DNA of 25,844 nucleotides from CALGTL01 sp963579135. Its GTDB lineage: Bacteria > Chloroflexota > Dehalococcoidia > Lucifugimonadales > Australimonadaceae. The notes below the pieces were generated by a model. It did no database searches, was not told where the DNA came from, and saw nothing but the letters and a program-made list of their open reading frames with translations. The position numbers and the translations under genes are program-made. The stretch lies in contig CAUZFB010000033.1 of the NCBI GenBank assembly GCA_963579135.1, forward strand, positions 1-25,844, read 5' to 3'. This document shows, piece after piece, positions 1 through 7,392 of the stretch (its first letter is position 1; every line of letters begins with the position of its first letter).

Positions 1-211
1 TGAGCAGCCCATCTGCGATCCGGAGTTGCCTGTGCTCTCCAGGCGCACTACGACTGCCGACAGTAATATTGGAGTAGGGCCTCGTGACCACAACGCGAAT
101 GAATGACGGGAGCGAAAGGTGGTAGGATTTCGCACGCGAGTACAGAAGAGTACCGCTATGACTCGAGAACGCCCGCGCCCGCGCCCATTCTCGCCTCGAA
201 AGGAAAGCGCC
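1..211. other. Leader region before the first gene, no gene seen
   Basis: I see no supported coding sequence here. A TAATAT hexamer at 64-69 could be a -10 element for the dioxygenase gene, but no convincing -35 lies about 17 nt upstream. The open frame of the dioxygenase extends back to 119, but that extension is rich in Arg and Pro and lacks family similarity, so it is treated as untranslated leader. The window's first three bases are TGA; whether they end an upstream gene cannot be judged. Confidence 0.4.
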
Positions 212-1285
212 ATGGCAGAAATCGTCCTGGGAATCGGAACCTCCCACAGTCCCATGCTCGGCCAGTCAGCGGAGCAGTGGCCGGAACAGGCGAAGTATGA
301 CCTGCGTAATCAAGAGCTTGCCTTCGCACCCTCGGGCAATGTGCTTACCTACGAGCAGGCGCTCGCGATCGCCGACCCCATCCACGCGACGCTCGCTACG
401 CAGGAGCGTTTCGATGTGCAGCATGCTGCTACGCAGGCTGCGATTGGCCGGATGGTCGAGGCCTTCGCTAAGGCGGATCCCGACGTAGTCGTGGTCATCA
501 GTGACGACCAGGACGAGCTCTTCTTCGAGGACAACATGCCGACCTTCTCGGTCTATTGGGGAGACTCGATCCCCATCATTCCCCGCAAAGCACGGCCCGG
601 CTCGAACCCTAAGGCCGCTTTTTCCTCCTGGGGTTACGGTGAGGAGATGGTATTGCCCACCCACAGTGGGCTCGGCCGTCACATCATCGAGCACATGATC
701 GCCAATGATTTCGATGTGTCGCACTTCAATTACATCAACGAGAACTACGGCGGTCGGGTGACTCGGCGTTACCCTCGTGAGGACGCCGGCGAGCAGGCTG
801 TCCGAACCACGGAACCTCGCCCTATGGGCCTACCACACGGCCACACCTTCGTGGTGCGCCGCATCCAAGAGAATCGACCGGTGCCCATGGTGCCGGTTTT
901 CCAGAACACGTGCTACCCGCCGAACCAGCCAACAGCAAGCCGGTGCTTCGCTTTCGGTCAAGCGATACGGAAGGCCATCGAGTCGTGGGATTCCGTCGAG
1001 CGCGTCGCTGTGGTCGCGTCAGGCGGCCTCAGCCACTTCACGCTAGACGAAGAGACTGACCGCATGCTGCTGGACGGCCTGGAGAAGGACGACGCGGAGA
1101 CCCTGTCGTCGATTCCTCGCCACCGGCTGCACTCGGCGGCGTCCGAGATGCTGAACTGGGTCACGCTCGGAGGCGTCATGCATGAGAACGAATTGGACTA
1201 CGAGCTGATCAACTATGTACCGGTGACCCGAACTCCAGCAGGCACGGGCGGCGGCTGGGGTTTCGCCCAGTGGACAAAGACCTAG
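212..1285 (+). CDS. LigB-type (class III) extradiol ring-cleavage dioxygenase, catalytic subunit
   Basis: Predicted 357-aa cytoplasmic non-heme iron enzyme of the LigB superfamily, which opens catechol-type rings such as protocatechuate or gallate next to the hydroxyls. The start is ATG 212, with AAAGGAA at 200-206 as ribosome site; the open frame continues upstream without family similarity. Compared from memory with Sphingobium LigB, His12 (GTSHSP), the catalytic-base His (SGGLSH, His275) and the metal Glu (SEMLNW, Glu312) are present. The second metal His of LigB (NDH, His61) corresponds to SDDQ (residues 97-100), so it is not histidine. LPHGH (207-211) is another conserved His motif. The protein is longer than LigB (about 300 aa), with extra residues between 20 and 90. 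No LigA-type small subunit is nearby. The exact substrate is unknown. The family is clear; the ring-cleaving activity is inferred. Confidence 0.88.
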   Translation: MAEIVLGIGTSHSPMLGQSAEQWPEQAKYDLRNQELAFAPSGNVLTYEQALAIADPIHATLATQERFDVQHAATQAAIGRMVEAFAKADPDVVVVISDDQDELFFEDNMPTFSVYWGDSIPIIPRKARPGSNPKAAFSSWGYGEEMVLPTHSGLGRHIIEHMIANDFDVSHFNYINENYGGRVTRRYPREDAGEQAVRTTEPRPMGLPHGHTFVVRRIQENRPVPMVPVFQNTCYPPNQPTASRCFAFGQAIRKAIESWDSVERVAVVASGGLSHFTLDEETDRMLLDGLEKDDAETLSSIPRHRLHSAASEMLNWVTLGGVMHENELDYELINYVPVTRTPAGTGGGWGFAQWTKT

Positions 1286-1706
1286 CAAGGGGACTGCCTC
1301 GGCCCTTTTGCCGCCCGGCAGCTGCCCACCACCGGGCACGAGTTGATGCCTAGGTTCGAATCGGCCAGTCGCTTCCGCTCTGCATTCGACGAGATACGAA
1401 ACTGTTCGAGGTTCACCGCTTCAATAAACAGTTGCATAACGGCAGCAGAAAAGAGGACTGCGCTTCAGCGCAAGATGGTCAACGCTGATGGCTGAGCTGT
1501 TGGCATAGGCCGGACTCGTGGATGGGCTTCTTTGCCGGTCACTGGTCTATGCCCCGACTTTTGACAGAACCTCCCTCGGCGAACCAATGCCTGGAACCGG
1601 TGTACGTACTCGCGGAGGTTACGAGTATCGCAACGTGATATTCTTCGGCCATTGGCAACACTATTCCGCTGGGACATGCCTCAGCTTTTTCAGGAGGTTC
1701 TTCCCC
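1286..1706. other. 421-nt intergenic region, no gene supported
   Basis: No open frame here resembles a known family. It holds a small inverted repeat, TGCGC-TTCA-GCGCA (1459-1472), and a weak TGCCC/GGGCA hairpin just after the dioxygenase (1323-1338). There is also a perfect TTGACA at 1561-1566 that could be a -35 element for the following Rieske gene, although the -10 at the right distance (CCAATG) is poor. AGGAGG at 1692-1697 belongs to the TTG start of that gene. Confidence 0.4.
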
Positions 1707-2978
1707 TTGCTTAGCGCAAACGAAAATGCGGCTTTGACCCAAGTTGGAAAAGGTACACCGATGGGCGAGCTAATGCGCCGCTATTGGCACCCGATTGCTG
1801 CGGTTCCGGAACTGAACGCGCGCCCGACGAAGGCGATTCGCCTCCTTGGTGAGGATCTGGTGCTCTACAAGGACCGCTCTGGTACGCTTGGTTTGATCGA
1901 CAAGTTGTGCGCACACCGTAGAGTCGACCTGACGTATGGGATACCGGAGGAGAACGGCCTTCGGTGTATGTACCACGGCTGGATGTTCGACGAGACCGGC
2001 CAATGCATTGAACAGCCCTTCGAGGAGACAGTGCACCCGGACGGACGATTCAAGGAGAAGGTGAAGGTTAGCGCTTACCCCGTGGAGGCCGTCGGTGGAC
2101 TGATCTTCGCCTACCTCGGGCCTCAGCCAACGCCTCTGGTGCCCCATTGGGATTTCCTGGTGGATGAGCATTCGTTCCGGCAAGTGAATATTCTTGAGCT
2201 GCCCGCCAACTGGCTCCAATGTCAGGAGAATTCACTTGATCCCGTTCACTTGGAATGGCTTCACAACTACTGGAGCAACTACCAGCGGGAGTTGGCTGGG
2301 GATATCGCATCAACCGCACGGCCGACGTTTGCCCATGAGAAGATAGGCTTCGATATTTTCGACTACGGCATCATTAAGCGCCGTGTGTTCCAGGGCTACA
2401 CCGAGGACGACGCCGACTGGTCGGTCGGACACTCCGTGCTCTTCCCGAACATCCTGGCGAACCCCACTCAGTTCCGCGTTCCGATCGACGACACGCACAC
2501 ACTGCACCTCGACTACGTCTCGCGCAGGCTTCCGGATGATGTACCCGCTCCGCCGGCTGACGACATTGAGGTCTATCACCCGCCGCTGTACGGTGAGGAT
2601 GGGCGTAATATCATCAACTACACGTTCGGCCAGGACTACATGGCTTGGGTAAGCCAGGGTCCGGTTGGGCGGCGCGACTTGGAGAAGCTGGGCGAGAGCG
2701 ACAAAGGAATCATCCTCTTCCGCAAGCAGCTGAGAGACCAGATGGCAATCGTTGAGGATGGGGGCGACCCGATGAACGTATTCCGAGACCCTGCGGAGAA
2801 CGTACGAATCGAGCTTCCCAACGAGACGAAGGCGGTCGCGAAGGGGATGAAGTCGGGGCGCGTTCAGGGCAACAACCGTAACGAGATTCCTGCGTGGGCG
2901 AACCCCGCGCCGTGGGCCGGCTACGGCATGAAGTATTACGTCGATCGGGCCTACGATGAAAAGGAAAAGGCGCAATAG
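1707..2978 (+). CDS. Rieske non-heme iron oxygenase, alpha subunit (phthalate 4,5-dioxygenase type), copy 1
   Basis: Predicted 423-aa terminal oxygenase that hydroxylates an aromatic substrate with O2 and electrons from a separate reductase, which is not in this window. The start is TTG 1707: AGGAGG lies at 1692-1697 and the resulting N-terminus (MLSANENAAL) matches that of the second Rieske protein here (MLTQAENNRM). No ATG stands at this point, so an ATG-only caller would mis-start it. The Rieske cluster ligands are Cys68, His70, Cys87 and His90, at the same positions as in copy 2. The catalytic iron site is DPVHLEWLH, with Asp178, His181 and His186. The first Rieske motif reads CAHRR instead of the usual CPHRG, so a normally conserved Gly is Arg. 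N-terminal similarity to phthalate 4,5-dioxygenase oxygenase subunits is from memory. The gene converges on amidohydrolase A, 72 nt away. The substrate is unknown. Confidence 0.9.
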   Translation: MLSANENAALTQVGKGTPMGELMRRYWHPIAAVPELNARPTKAIRLLGEDLVLYKDRSGTLGLIDKLCAHRRVDLTYGIPEENGLRCMYHGWMFDETGQCIEQPFEETVHPDGRFKEKVKVSAYPVEAVGGLIFAYLGPQPTPLVPHWDFLVDEHSFRQVNILELPANWLQCQENSLDPVHLEWLHNYWSNYQRELAGDIASTARPTFAHEKIGFDIFDYGIIKRRVFQGYTEDDADWSVGHSVLFPNILANPTQFRVPIDDTHTLHLDYVSRRLPDDVPAPPADDIEVYHPPLYGEDGRNIINYTFGQDYMAWVSQGPVGRRDLEKLGESDKGIILFRKQLRDQMAIVEDGGDPMNVFRDPAENVRIELPNETKAVAKGMKSGRVQGNNRNEIPAWANPAPWAGYGMKYYVDRAYDEKEKAQ

Positions 2979-3009
2979 CAGGACAACCCGATCTGGATTG
3001 CTGAAATGC

Positions 3010-3044
3010 GAGGCGCTCTCAGGAGGGAGCACCCCGGTCGCCTC
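3010..3044. terminator. Weak hairpin between convergent genes
   Basis: GAGGCG (3010-3015) can pair with CGCCTC (3039-3044), enclosing a smaller imperfect stem. It lies in the 72-nt gap between the convergent Rieske and amidohydrolase A genes, where a bidirectional transcript end is expected. There is no T tract, so this is a position-based guess. Confidence 0.25.
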
Positions 3045-3050
3045 AGTCCA

Positions 3051-4082
3051 TCAAAGGGAGTAGAGGCGGCAGGGGTTCTTATCGAGAATTTTGTCCGCAA
3101 GGATCGGGTCGAGCCCTCCATTGTCCCTGAGGTTCGTCAGCGCACGAAGTTCGGTCGACGTATCGTTGTGGCCGTAATCGGTGCCGATTACGAGATTGTC
3201 TTCGCCGGCGGTCGCGACAATGTAGTCGATGTCATCCGCGGTCTGCACCGCCACGAAAATGTTTCGCTCAGCGAGCAACTCGCGCCCGGCCCAGGGGATG
3301 CCTTGCTTCGCATACCTTACTGACAGGTCGTTCATCGCGTAGGGCACCCACGACGCGCTTACCTCCACAAACGCCCAACGGAGGTCAGGGAATTTCTTGT
3401 GCATGTTTTTCATGATAATGTCGTGGAAAGCACCCACTGCGGGGAGCTTGAACGTCGAGAAACCAGCGTCTCGGCTGAAGTAGTCGAAGTATCCGAAATT
3501 CCCAGTCGCAGCGTGAATACAGATGGGTAGGTCGAGTCGCTGCGCCTCCGCCCACAGAGGCTGGAGGTACGGATCACTGAGGCGATATTCACCCTCGATG
3601 CCTCTCATGAACACACCGCAAGCGCCGTGCTCTTTACCGTAGTTCAGTTCCTCGATAGCGATGTCCATGCGCGAAGTTGGGACAATTACCGTCCAGCGCA
3701 AACGGTCGTCACCCTGCTCATGTATGTTGCCTAGCCAGCGGTTGTACCCGCGGGCTAGAGCAACCTCGACTTCGGGGTGACGCGTCAACGGACGCAAGAA
3801 GACGGTCGGATACAGGACGTGGGTCGAGACTCCCAAGTCATCCATGTGTGCAAGCCGCTTCTGCACATTCGATGCTTCCCTCGTCTCTGGATCCGTATCC
3901 AGTCCGACGTTCACATCCTTCCCAAAAACCCGTCCATCAATGAACCAGTACTCGCCGGCACGTGTCTTATGGCCCTCTTTCGGTACCAATATCGCTGGTC
4001 TGTGCGGTTGGTCCTCCTCAGGCATGAAATCCCACGTGCGATCGTTCTCCACGACGTGAGCGTCCGCATCAATGATCGCCAT
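3051..4082 (-). CDS. ACMSD-type amidohydrolase (amidohydrolase_2), paralogue A
   Basis: Predicted 343-aa metal-dependent TIM-barrel enzyme of the amidohydrolase_2 family. Characterised members are mainly non-oxidative decarboxylases (ACMSD, gamma-resorcylate and 5-carboxyvanillate decarboxylases) or hydratases (LigJ). The start is ATG 4082 with GGAGGG at 4089-4094; upstream codons in the frame lack similarity. The N-terminal motif IDADAHVVE (Asp5, Asp7, His9) replaces the classical HxH. Other likely metal or catalytic residues are His190 (ICIHAATG), Glu240 and Asp302 (IGTDYGH). It shares blocks with paralogues B, C and D: KEHGACGVF, SDPYLQP, and a C-terminus of the form ILxxNPxxxYxx. The substrate cannot be read from sequence. 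The context favours an aromatic acid or ring-cleavage product. Confidence 0.88.
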   Translation of the reverse strand: MAIIDADAHVVENDRTWDFMPEEDQPHRPAILVPKEGHKTRAGEYWFIDGRVFGKDVNVGLDTDPETREASNVQKRLAHMDDLGVSTHVLYPTVFLRPLTRHPEVEVALARGYNRWLGNIHEQGDDRLRWTVIVPTSRMDIAIEELNYGKEHGACGVFMRGIEGEYRLSDPYLQPLWAEAQRLDLPICIHAATGNFGYFDYFSRDAGFSTFKLPAVGAFHDIIMKNMHKKFPDLRWAFVEVSASWVPYAMNDLSVRYAKQGIPWAGRELLAERNIFVAVQTADDIDYIVATAGEDNLVIGTDYGHNDTSTELRALTNLRDNGGLDPILADKILDKNPCRLYSL

Positions 4083-4405
4083 TGGATTCCCTCCGTACCC
4101 CGCGCAGATTATGTCAAATAAGTCGCCAACCATTCGGGTTAGCCAGGCAGCGACGGGAAATTATCAGGTCGACGGTGAATTGGCAATGGCTGTAACGAAG
4201 CTTGATTAATTCCCCGCAATACCAGGTCGCCCATCGACCCGTTGGGGCCGTCGATGGTTGTGCATCTCAGGCTATCTCCGAAGAAGCCAACGTTTCGTTC
4301 CCATGCTGATATGCGACGGAGCTGAGAGCAAGAATGGCGGCACTTGACCAGCCGCCACTGATGCAGTGCGAAGTAGATATACAACAGGATCGCCAGAGGT
4401 TGTTC

Positions 4406-4768
4406 GAAGGATCCGTAGGAGGGCGCCACGTCGTGATGAAGAATCGGCGCGTCAGGTTGTGTCGCATACAGGGGGCGCGGAGGGGATTAAATATGGCTGA
4501 CAGCACTTCGTAAAGGACGACGTGAGCCTTAGCGTGTCTTCGGCGGCTTCAACCGTCTCGACTGCAACCGCTGCACCTCGGTCGTTAATGTACCGAACGC
4601 GGCCCCATCAGAGGCCCCGCATGTCTCTGAGAACATTGCCCATGTGAAGGCCATCCTCGCCGCTGAGGATGGCCTTCACCTCAGACACTTGTCAGGCTGC
4701 AGAAACATCGATATCGCGGATGTGGGCTGAGGGTGAGGGCTGCGCCGCACGAGAACACAGAGCCCACG
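4406..4768 (-). pseudogene. Decayed fragment of a CoxL/xanthine-dehydrogenase-type molybdenum hydroxylase gene
   Basis: No intact frame exists, but the minus strand carries recognisable pieces in the right order. They are: RRSPH (about 4747-4733); after a frameshift, AHIRDIDVSAA; a stop; then VKAILSGEDGLHMGNVLRD (from 4679); a TGA at 4610-4608; RVRYI (from 4601); AAVAVETVEAAEDTLRL; after another frameshift, YEVLSAIFNPLRA; and after a third, TQPDAPILHHD. These are colinear with residues about 41-148 of the intact large subunit at 11800-14082 (LRSPHVHARI, VHAVLTGTD, VVRYVGE, RALALIEVDYEPLPAVFD, QPTAPLLHP). The remaining ~600 codons are absent. A degenerate continuation toward 4270 is possible but not convincing. 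The remnant sits between divergent amidohydrolases A and B. Confidence 0.8.
4644..4679. repeat. Perfect 15-bp inverted repeat inside the CoxL-type pseudogene
   Basis: Arms GTGAAGGCCATCCTC (4644-4658) and GAGGATGGCCTTCAC (4665-4679) are exact reverse complements around a 6-nt loop. At first sight it looks like a terminator, but it has no T tract and no gene ends beside it. On the minus strand it reads as the former coding motif VKAILSGEDGLH. The corresponding stretch of the intact paralogue (near 12000) has no such symmetry. Confidence 0.9.
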
Positions 4769-4930
4769 ACGACCGCCGAGAGAATAGGGTTTTTGAATAA
4801 AGACGCTGGGCAACGCGGGCTTCATGTTTGCGACAGCGTCTGGACTATACTCCACCCAGTCCGCAGGGAGCTCCGCGCCCCGATGCTCAACGAGGTCAGA
4901 GCCCCCGGTCTGAAACAGGAGGAACACCGG

Positions 4931-6010
4931 ATGCCCACGATTATTGACGCTGACACGCATGTGATCGAGTCGGAGAGAGTGTGGGACTTCTTTGATGAAG
5001 AGATGGCCCACAGAAAGCCCACGCTCATTGCCTGCCCAGACCCCAACAACGGAAGCGTCCGGAACCACTGGGTCATCGACAGCAAGCTCGTGCCGCACCC
5101 GCCGGGCAAGGGAGGCCAGGCGTTGGCAACCCCGCCCCTTGAGGAGGAGATTCGCAACTCGCCGGCGTGGCAGAAACGTGAAATGTCGGACATCGATACG
5201 CGACTCAGCGACGCCACGACGATGGGGGTCGACGTGCAGATCATCTACCCGACGCTGTTCATCGCGTTCTTGACGCACGACGTAGAACTCGAGGTCGCCC
5301 TTGCTCGCTCCTACAACCGCTTCATGGCGGACGCTTGCTCCCGGTCGGAAGGCCGCATGCGCTGGGTGGTAGTCCCAGCCCTGAGAGACCTCGACAAGAG
5401 CATTGAAGAGCTCCACTACGGCAAGGAGCACGGCGCGGTTGGAGTGTTATTTCGTGGTGTCGAGAAGGACCGTTCCTTGGCCGATCCCTACTTCTTCCCT
5501 ATCTACGAGGAAGCGCAGCGGCTGGGCCTGCCCATCTGCATCCACACTGGACCCGGCTCGCCAACCCTGACCGAGATGTTTGACAGCAGGCTGAGTTTCG
5601 TGTTCCCCGACGTGCGCCTCCTGCCTGTATTGGCCTTCTACGATCTGGCGGCCAACAAAATCCCCGAACGTTTTCCCGATCTACGCTGGGGTTTCATCGA
5701 GTCGAATTCATCGTGGGTCCCGTACCTGGCGCACTTCCTCAACCGGCGATTCAAGACAGGTCGCGCTGCCTACGGTCCTGAGTTCTTCCGTAACAACCAG
5801 TTCTTTGTCGCCTGCGAGGCGGACGAGGATCTGCCATACATCCTCCAGTACGTGGGCGAGGACAACATGATTACCGGATCGGACTACGGACACACTGACC
5901 AGTCCGTGGAGCTGGAGTTAATCTCCGTGCTCCGCGCCAGGGAGGACGTGCCCTCCCCAATCATGGACAAGATCCTGTCTGATAATCCCGCTCGGTTCTA
6001 CGGGCTCTAG
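4931..6010 (+). CDS. ACMSD-type amidohydrolase, paralogue B
   Basis: Predicted 359-aa amidohydrolase_2 TIM-barrel protein, a decarboxylase or hydrolase by family. The start is ATG 4931 with AGGAGG at 4917-4922; the open frame reaches back to 4733 but that part overlaps the CoxL-type remnant and lacks similarity. The motif IIDADTHVIE (Asp6, Asp8, His10) is followed by His205 (ICIHTGPG) and Asp318 (GSDYGHTD). It is closest in pattern to paralogue A (LHYGKEHGAVGV, ADPYFFPIYEEAQRLGLP). A TATACT at 4846-4851 may be its -10, but I find no good -35. It stands alone, followed by a hairpin. The substrate is unknown. Confidence 0.88.
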   Translation: MPTIIDADTHVIESERVWDFFDEEMAHRKPTLIACPDPNNGSVRNHWVIDSKLVPHPPGKGGQALATPPLEEEIRNSPAWQKREMSDIDTRLSDATTMGVDVQIIYPTLFIAFLTHDVELEVALARSYNRFMADACSRSEGRMRWVVVPALRDLDKSIEELHYGKEHGAVGVLFRGVEKDRSLADPYFFPIYEEAQRLGLPICIHTGPGSPTLTEMFDSRLSFVFPDVRLLPVLAFYDLAANKIPERFPDLRWGFIESNSSWVPYLAHFLNRRFKTGRAAYGPEFFRNNQFFVACEADEDLPYILQYVGEDNMITGSDYGHTDQSVELELISVLRAREDVPSPIMDKILSDNPARFYGL

Positions 6011-6021
6011 GCGGAAGAAAA

Positions 6022-6059
6022 CGGCCCGTTCCGGAGCACTCCTTCGTTGGAACGGGCTG
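6022..6059 (+). terminator. Stem-loop downstream of amidohydrolase B
   Basis: GCCCGTTCC (6024-6032) pairs exactly with GGAACGGGC (6049-6057), and two more pairs including one G-T extend the stem. It begins 11 nt after the stop codon of amidohydrolase B, a typical transcript-end position. The following bases are TGAGGG rather than a T run, so it would be a non-canonical terminator. Confidence 0.5.
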
Positions 6060-6174
6060 AGGGTATTGGCCATGGTGGCGATGGGGGAGGACCCCTGTCG
6101 TAGAAGCCGCTTGGTTGATGTGGCGGTCTAAAGCGTATGCTGGTCTCGCTTAGTCGCATCTAGGAGGTGCTAAC

Positions 6175-7266
6175 GTGCCAGACACTTGTGTAGCAGCCGT
6201 GTTTGTAGGGGCAGAGTTACCTCTGCAATTGCAGGAATTCAGCATCCCCGATGTCGGGCCCGACAATATCCTCATCAAGATGAACATGGCTGCGGTTTGT
6301 GGGACCGACGCTCATAATTGGTACAACCCGCAGGCCCCGAACCCGATTATCTGGGGCCATGAAAATATTGGGCAGATCGCAAAGCTTGGCTCGCAGGTCA
6401 AGCTCGATATTCTGGGTACGCCTCTTCATGAAGGCGACAGAGTTTTGTTCCACTCAGCCCCGTGCGGTCACTGCTACAACTGCCTGATGGGCTTGCGATG
6501 CACAAATAGCATCCATTACGGGAATTCTCGTATCGACCCGAAATCCAGTTCCATGCTCCGTGGCGGCTTCGGAGAATACTTATTCCTCGACCCCAATCCC
6601 GCAATCATCAGGGTGCCCGATGATATGTCTACCGAGCGTGCTTTGATGAGCGTCGTAGGGAATCACACGGTGATGGGGGGCCTACGAAAGATCAACGGCC
6701 CCGACCAAGGGGACACTGTGGTTGTGCAAGGATCTGGCCCAATCGGAATGGGAGCCCTCGTCCAATCCAAGCTTCGTGGTGCCGTGACGGTGATAATGAT
6801 CGGCGGTCCTGGTCATCGCCTTGAGCTCGCTAAAGAGCTCGGTGCTGACCATGTTATCGATATCCACGAATACTCAACGCCTGAGGCAAGGGTTAGCCGA
6901 GTTCAGGAGCTTACTGGCGCTGGACCAGACATGGTGGTCGAGGCTTCAGGAGCTAAGACTTCCGTTCATGAAGGGCTGCAGATGGTTCGCTACGGCGGGA
7001 AGTATCTTGTGATTGGACTCATCTTGCCGACTTCCGTAGAGATGGATCCTTCAGCAATCGCCGCGAAAGACCTGACGATTGCGGGTGTAGTGGGCTCCAA
7101 AATCGAAAATATTATTCGGTCGATGCGGATCATGCAATCTCGAATCGATGTCCCAATTGAAAAAATGATTACGCATCAATATCCGTTGGCGGAGGTCAAT
7201 GAAGCACTGCAGTCGCATGTTGATATGTCTGCGATGGTGCCCGTCGTGAATCACACGCTTGGTTAG
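6175..7266 (+). CDS. Zinc-dependent alcohol dehydrogenase family (MDR) oxidoreductase
   Basis: Predicted 363-aa medium-chain dehydrogenase that would oxidise an alcohol or diol using NAD(P)+. The start is GTG 6175 with a strong AGGAGG at 6162-6167. Catalytic-zinc residues are visible as Cys42 (CGTD) and the GHE motif (His62-Glu63). The structural-zinc lobe has Cys97, Cys100, Cys103 and then Cys109. In classical members the fourth Cys is two residues further on (Cys111 in horse liver ADH), so this lobe is shortened. The Rossmann fold follows (VQGSGPIGMGA, then GADHVID). It converges on the aldolase-family gene. A role in oxidising an alcohol or dihydrodiol intermediate is inference. TATGCT at 6136-6141 with TTGATG at 6115-6120 (15-nt spacer) is a possible promoter. 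Confidence 0.88.
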   Translation: MPDTCVAAVFVGAELPLQLQEFSIPDVGPDNILIKMNMAAVCGTDAHNWYNPQAPNPIIWGHENIGQIAKLGSQVKLDILGTPLHEGDRVLFHSAPCGHCYNCLMGLRCTNSIHYGNSRIDPKSSSMLRGGFGEYLFLDPNPAIIRVPDDMSTERALMSVVGNHTVMGGLRKINGPDQGDTVVVQGSGPIGMGALVQSKLRGAVTVIMIGGPGHRLELAKELGADHVIDIHEYSTPEARVSRVQELTGAGPDMVVEASGAKTSVHEGLQMVRYGGKYLVIGLILPTSVEMDPSAIAAKDLTIAGVVGSKIENIIRSMRIMQSRIDVPIEKMITHQYPLAEVNEALQSHVDMSAMVPVVNHTLG

Positions 7267-7332
7267 GGATTTCTAGTATCGATTTGTTGCCGCCCTGGAT
7301 TCTTGATTGTAGGTACATTCCCCTGAGATACC

Positions 7333-7386
7333 GGCGCTTGGTGGATTCTCCTCCGGCGCGAGACCTGAGGAGATCGCCTGAGCGCC
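7333..7386. terminator. Composite hairpin between convergent genes
   Basis: An outer stem GGCGCT (7333-7338) / AGCGCC (7381-7386) encloses an inner stem TCTCCTC (7347-7353) / GAGGAGA (7367-7373). It lies in the 126-nt gap between the convergent dehydrogenase and aldolase-family genes, so it could end transcripts from both sides. There is no clear T tract. Confidence 0.45.
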
Positions 7387-7392
7387 CTCTGG

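Noticed and set aside
1353..1362. GGTTCGAATC, like the T-arm of a tRNA
   Set aside because: The flanking bases (CTAGG and CGGCC) do not form a T stem, and no acceptor, D or anticodon arm can be drawn upstream.
1518..1706. N-terminal extension of Rieske copy 1
   Set aside because: The 63 extra codons have no counterpart in copy 2, and AGGAGG at 1692 directs initiation to TTG 1707.
2310..3032. Long minus-strand open frame (240 codons) opposite Rieske copy 1
   Set aside because: It lies fully antisense to a gene with clear Rieske and iron motifs, and its translation shows no domain.
4644..4679. Intrinsic terminator in the gap between amidohydrolases A and B
   Set aside because: The two genes are divergent, so no transcript ends there; there is no T tract; and the stem is former coding sequence of the CoxL-type relic.
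4676..5431. Minus-strand open frame (251 codons) opposite amidohydrolase B
   Set aside because: Most is antisense to amidohydrolase B. Only its last ~25 codons correspond to the relic gene, by chance of frame.
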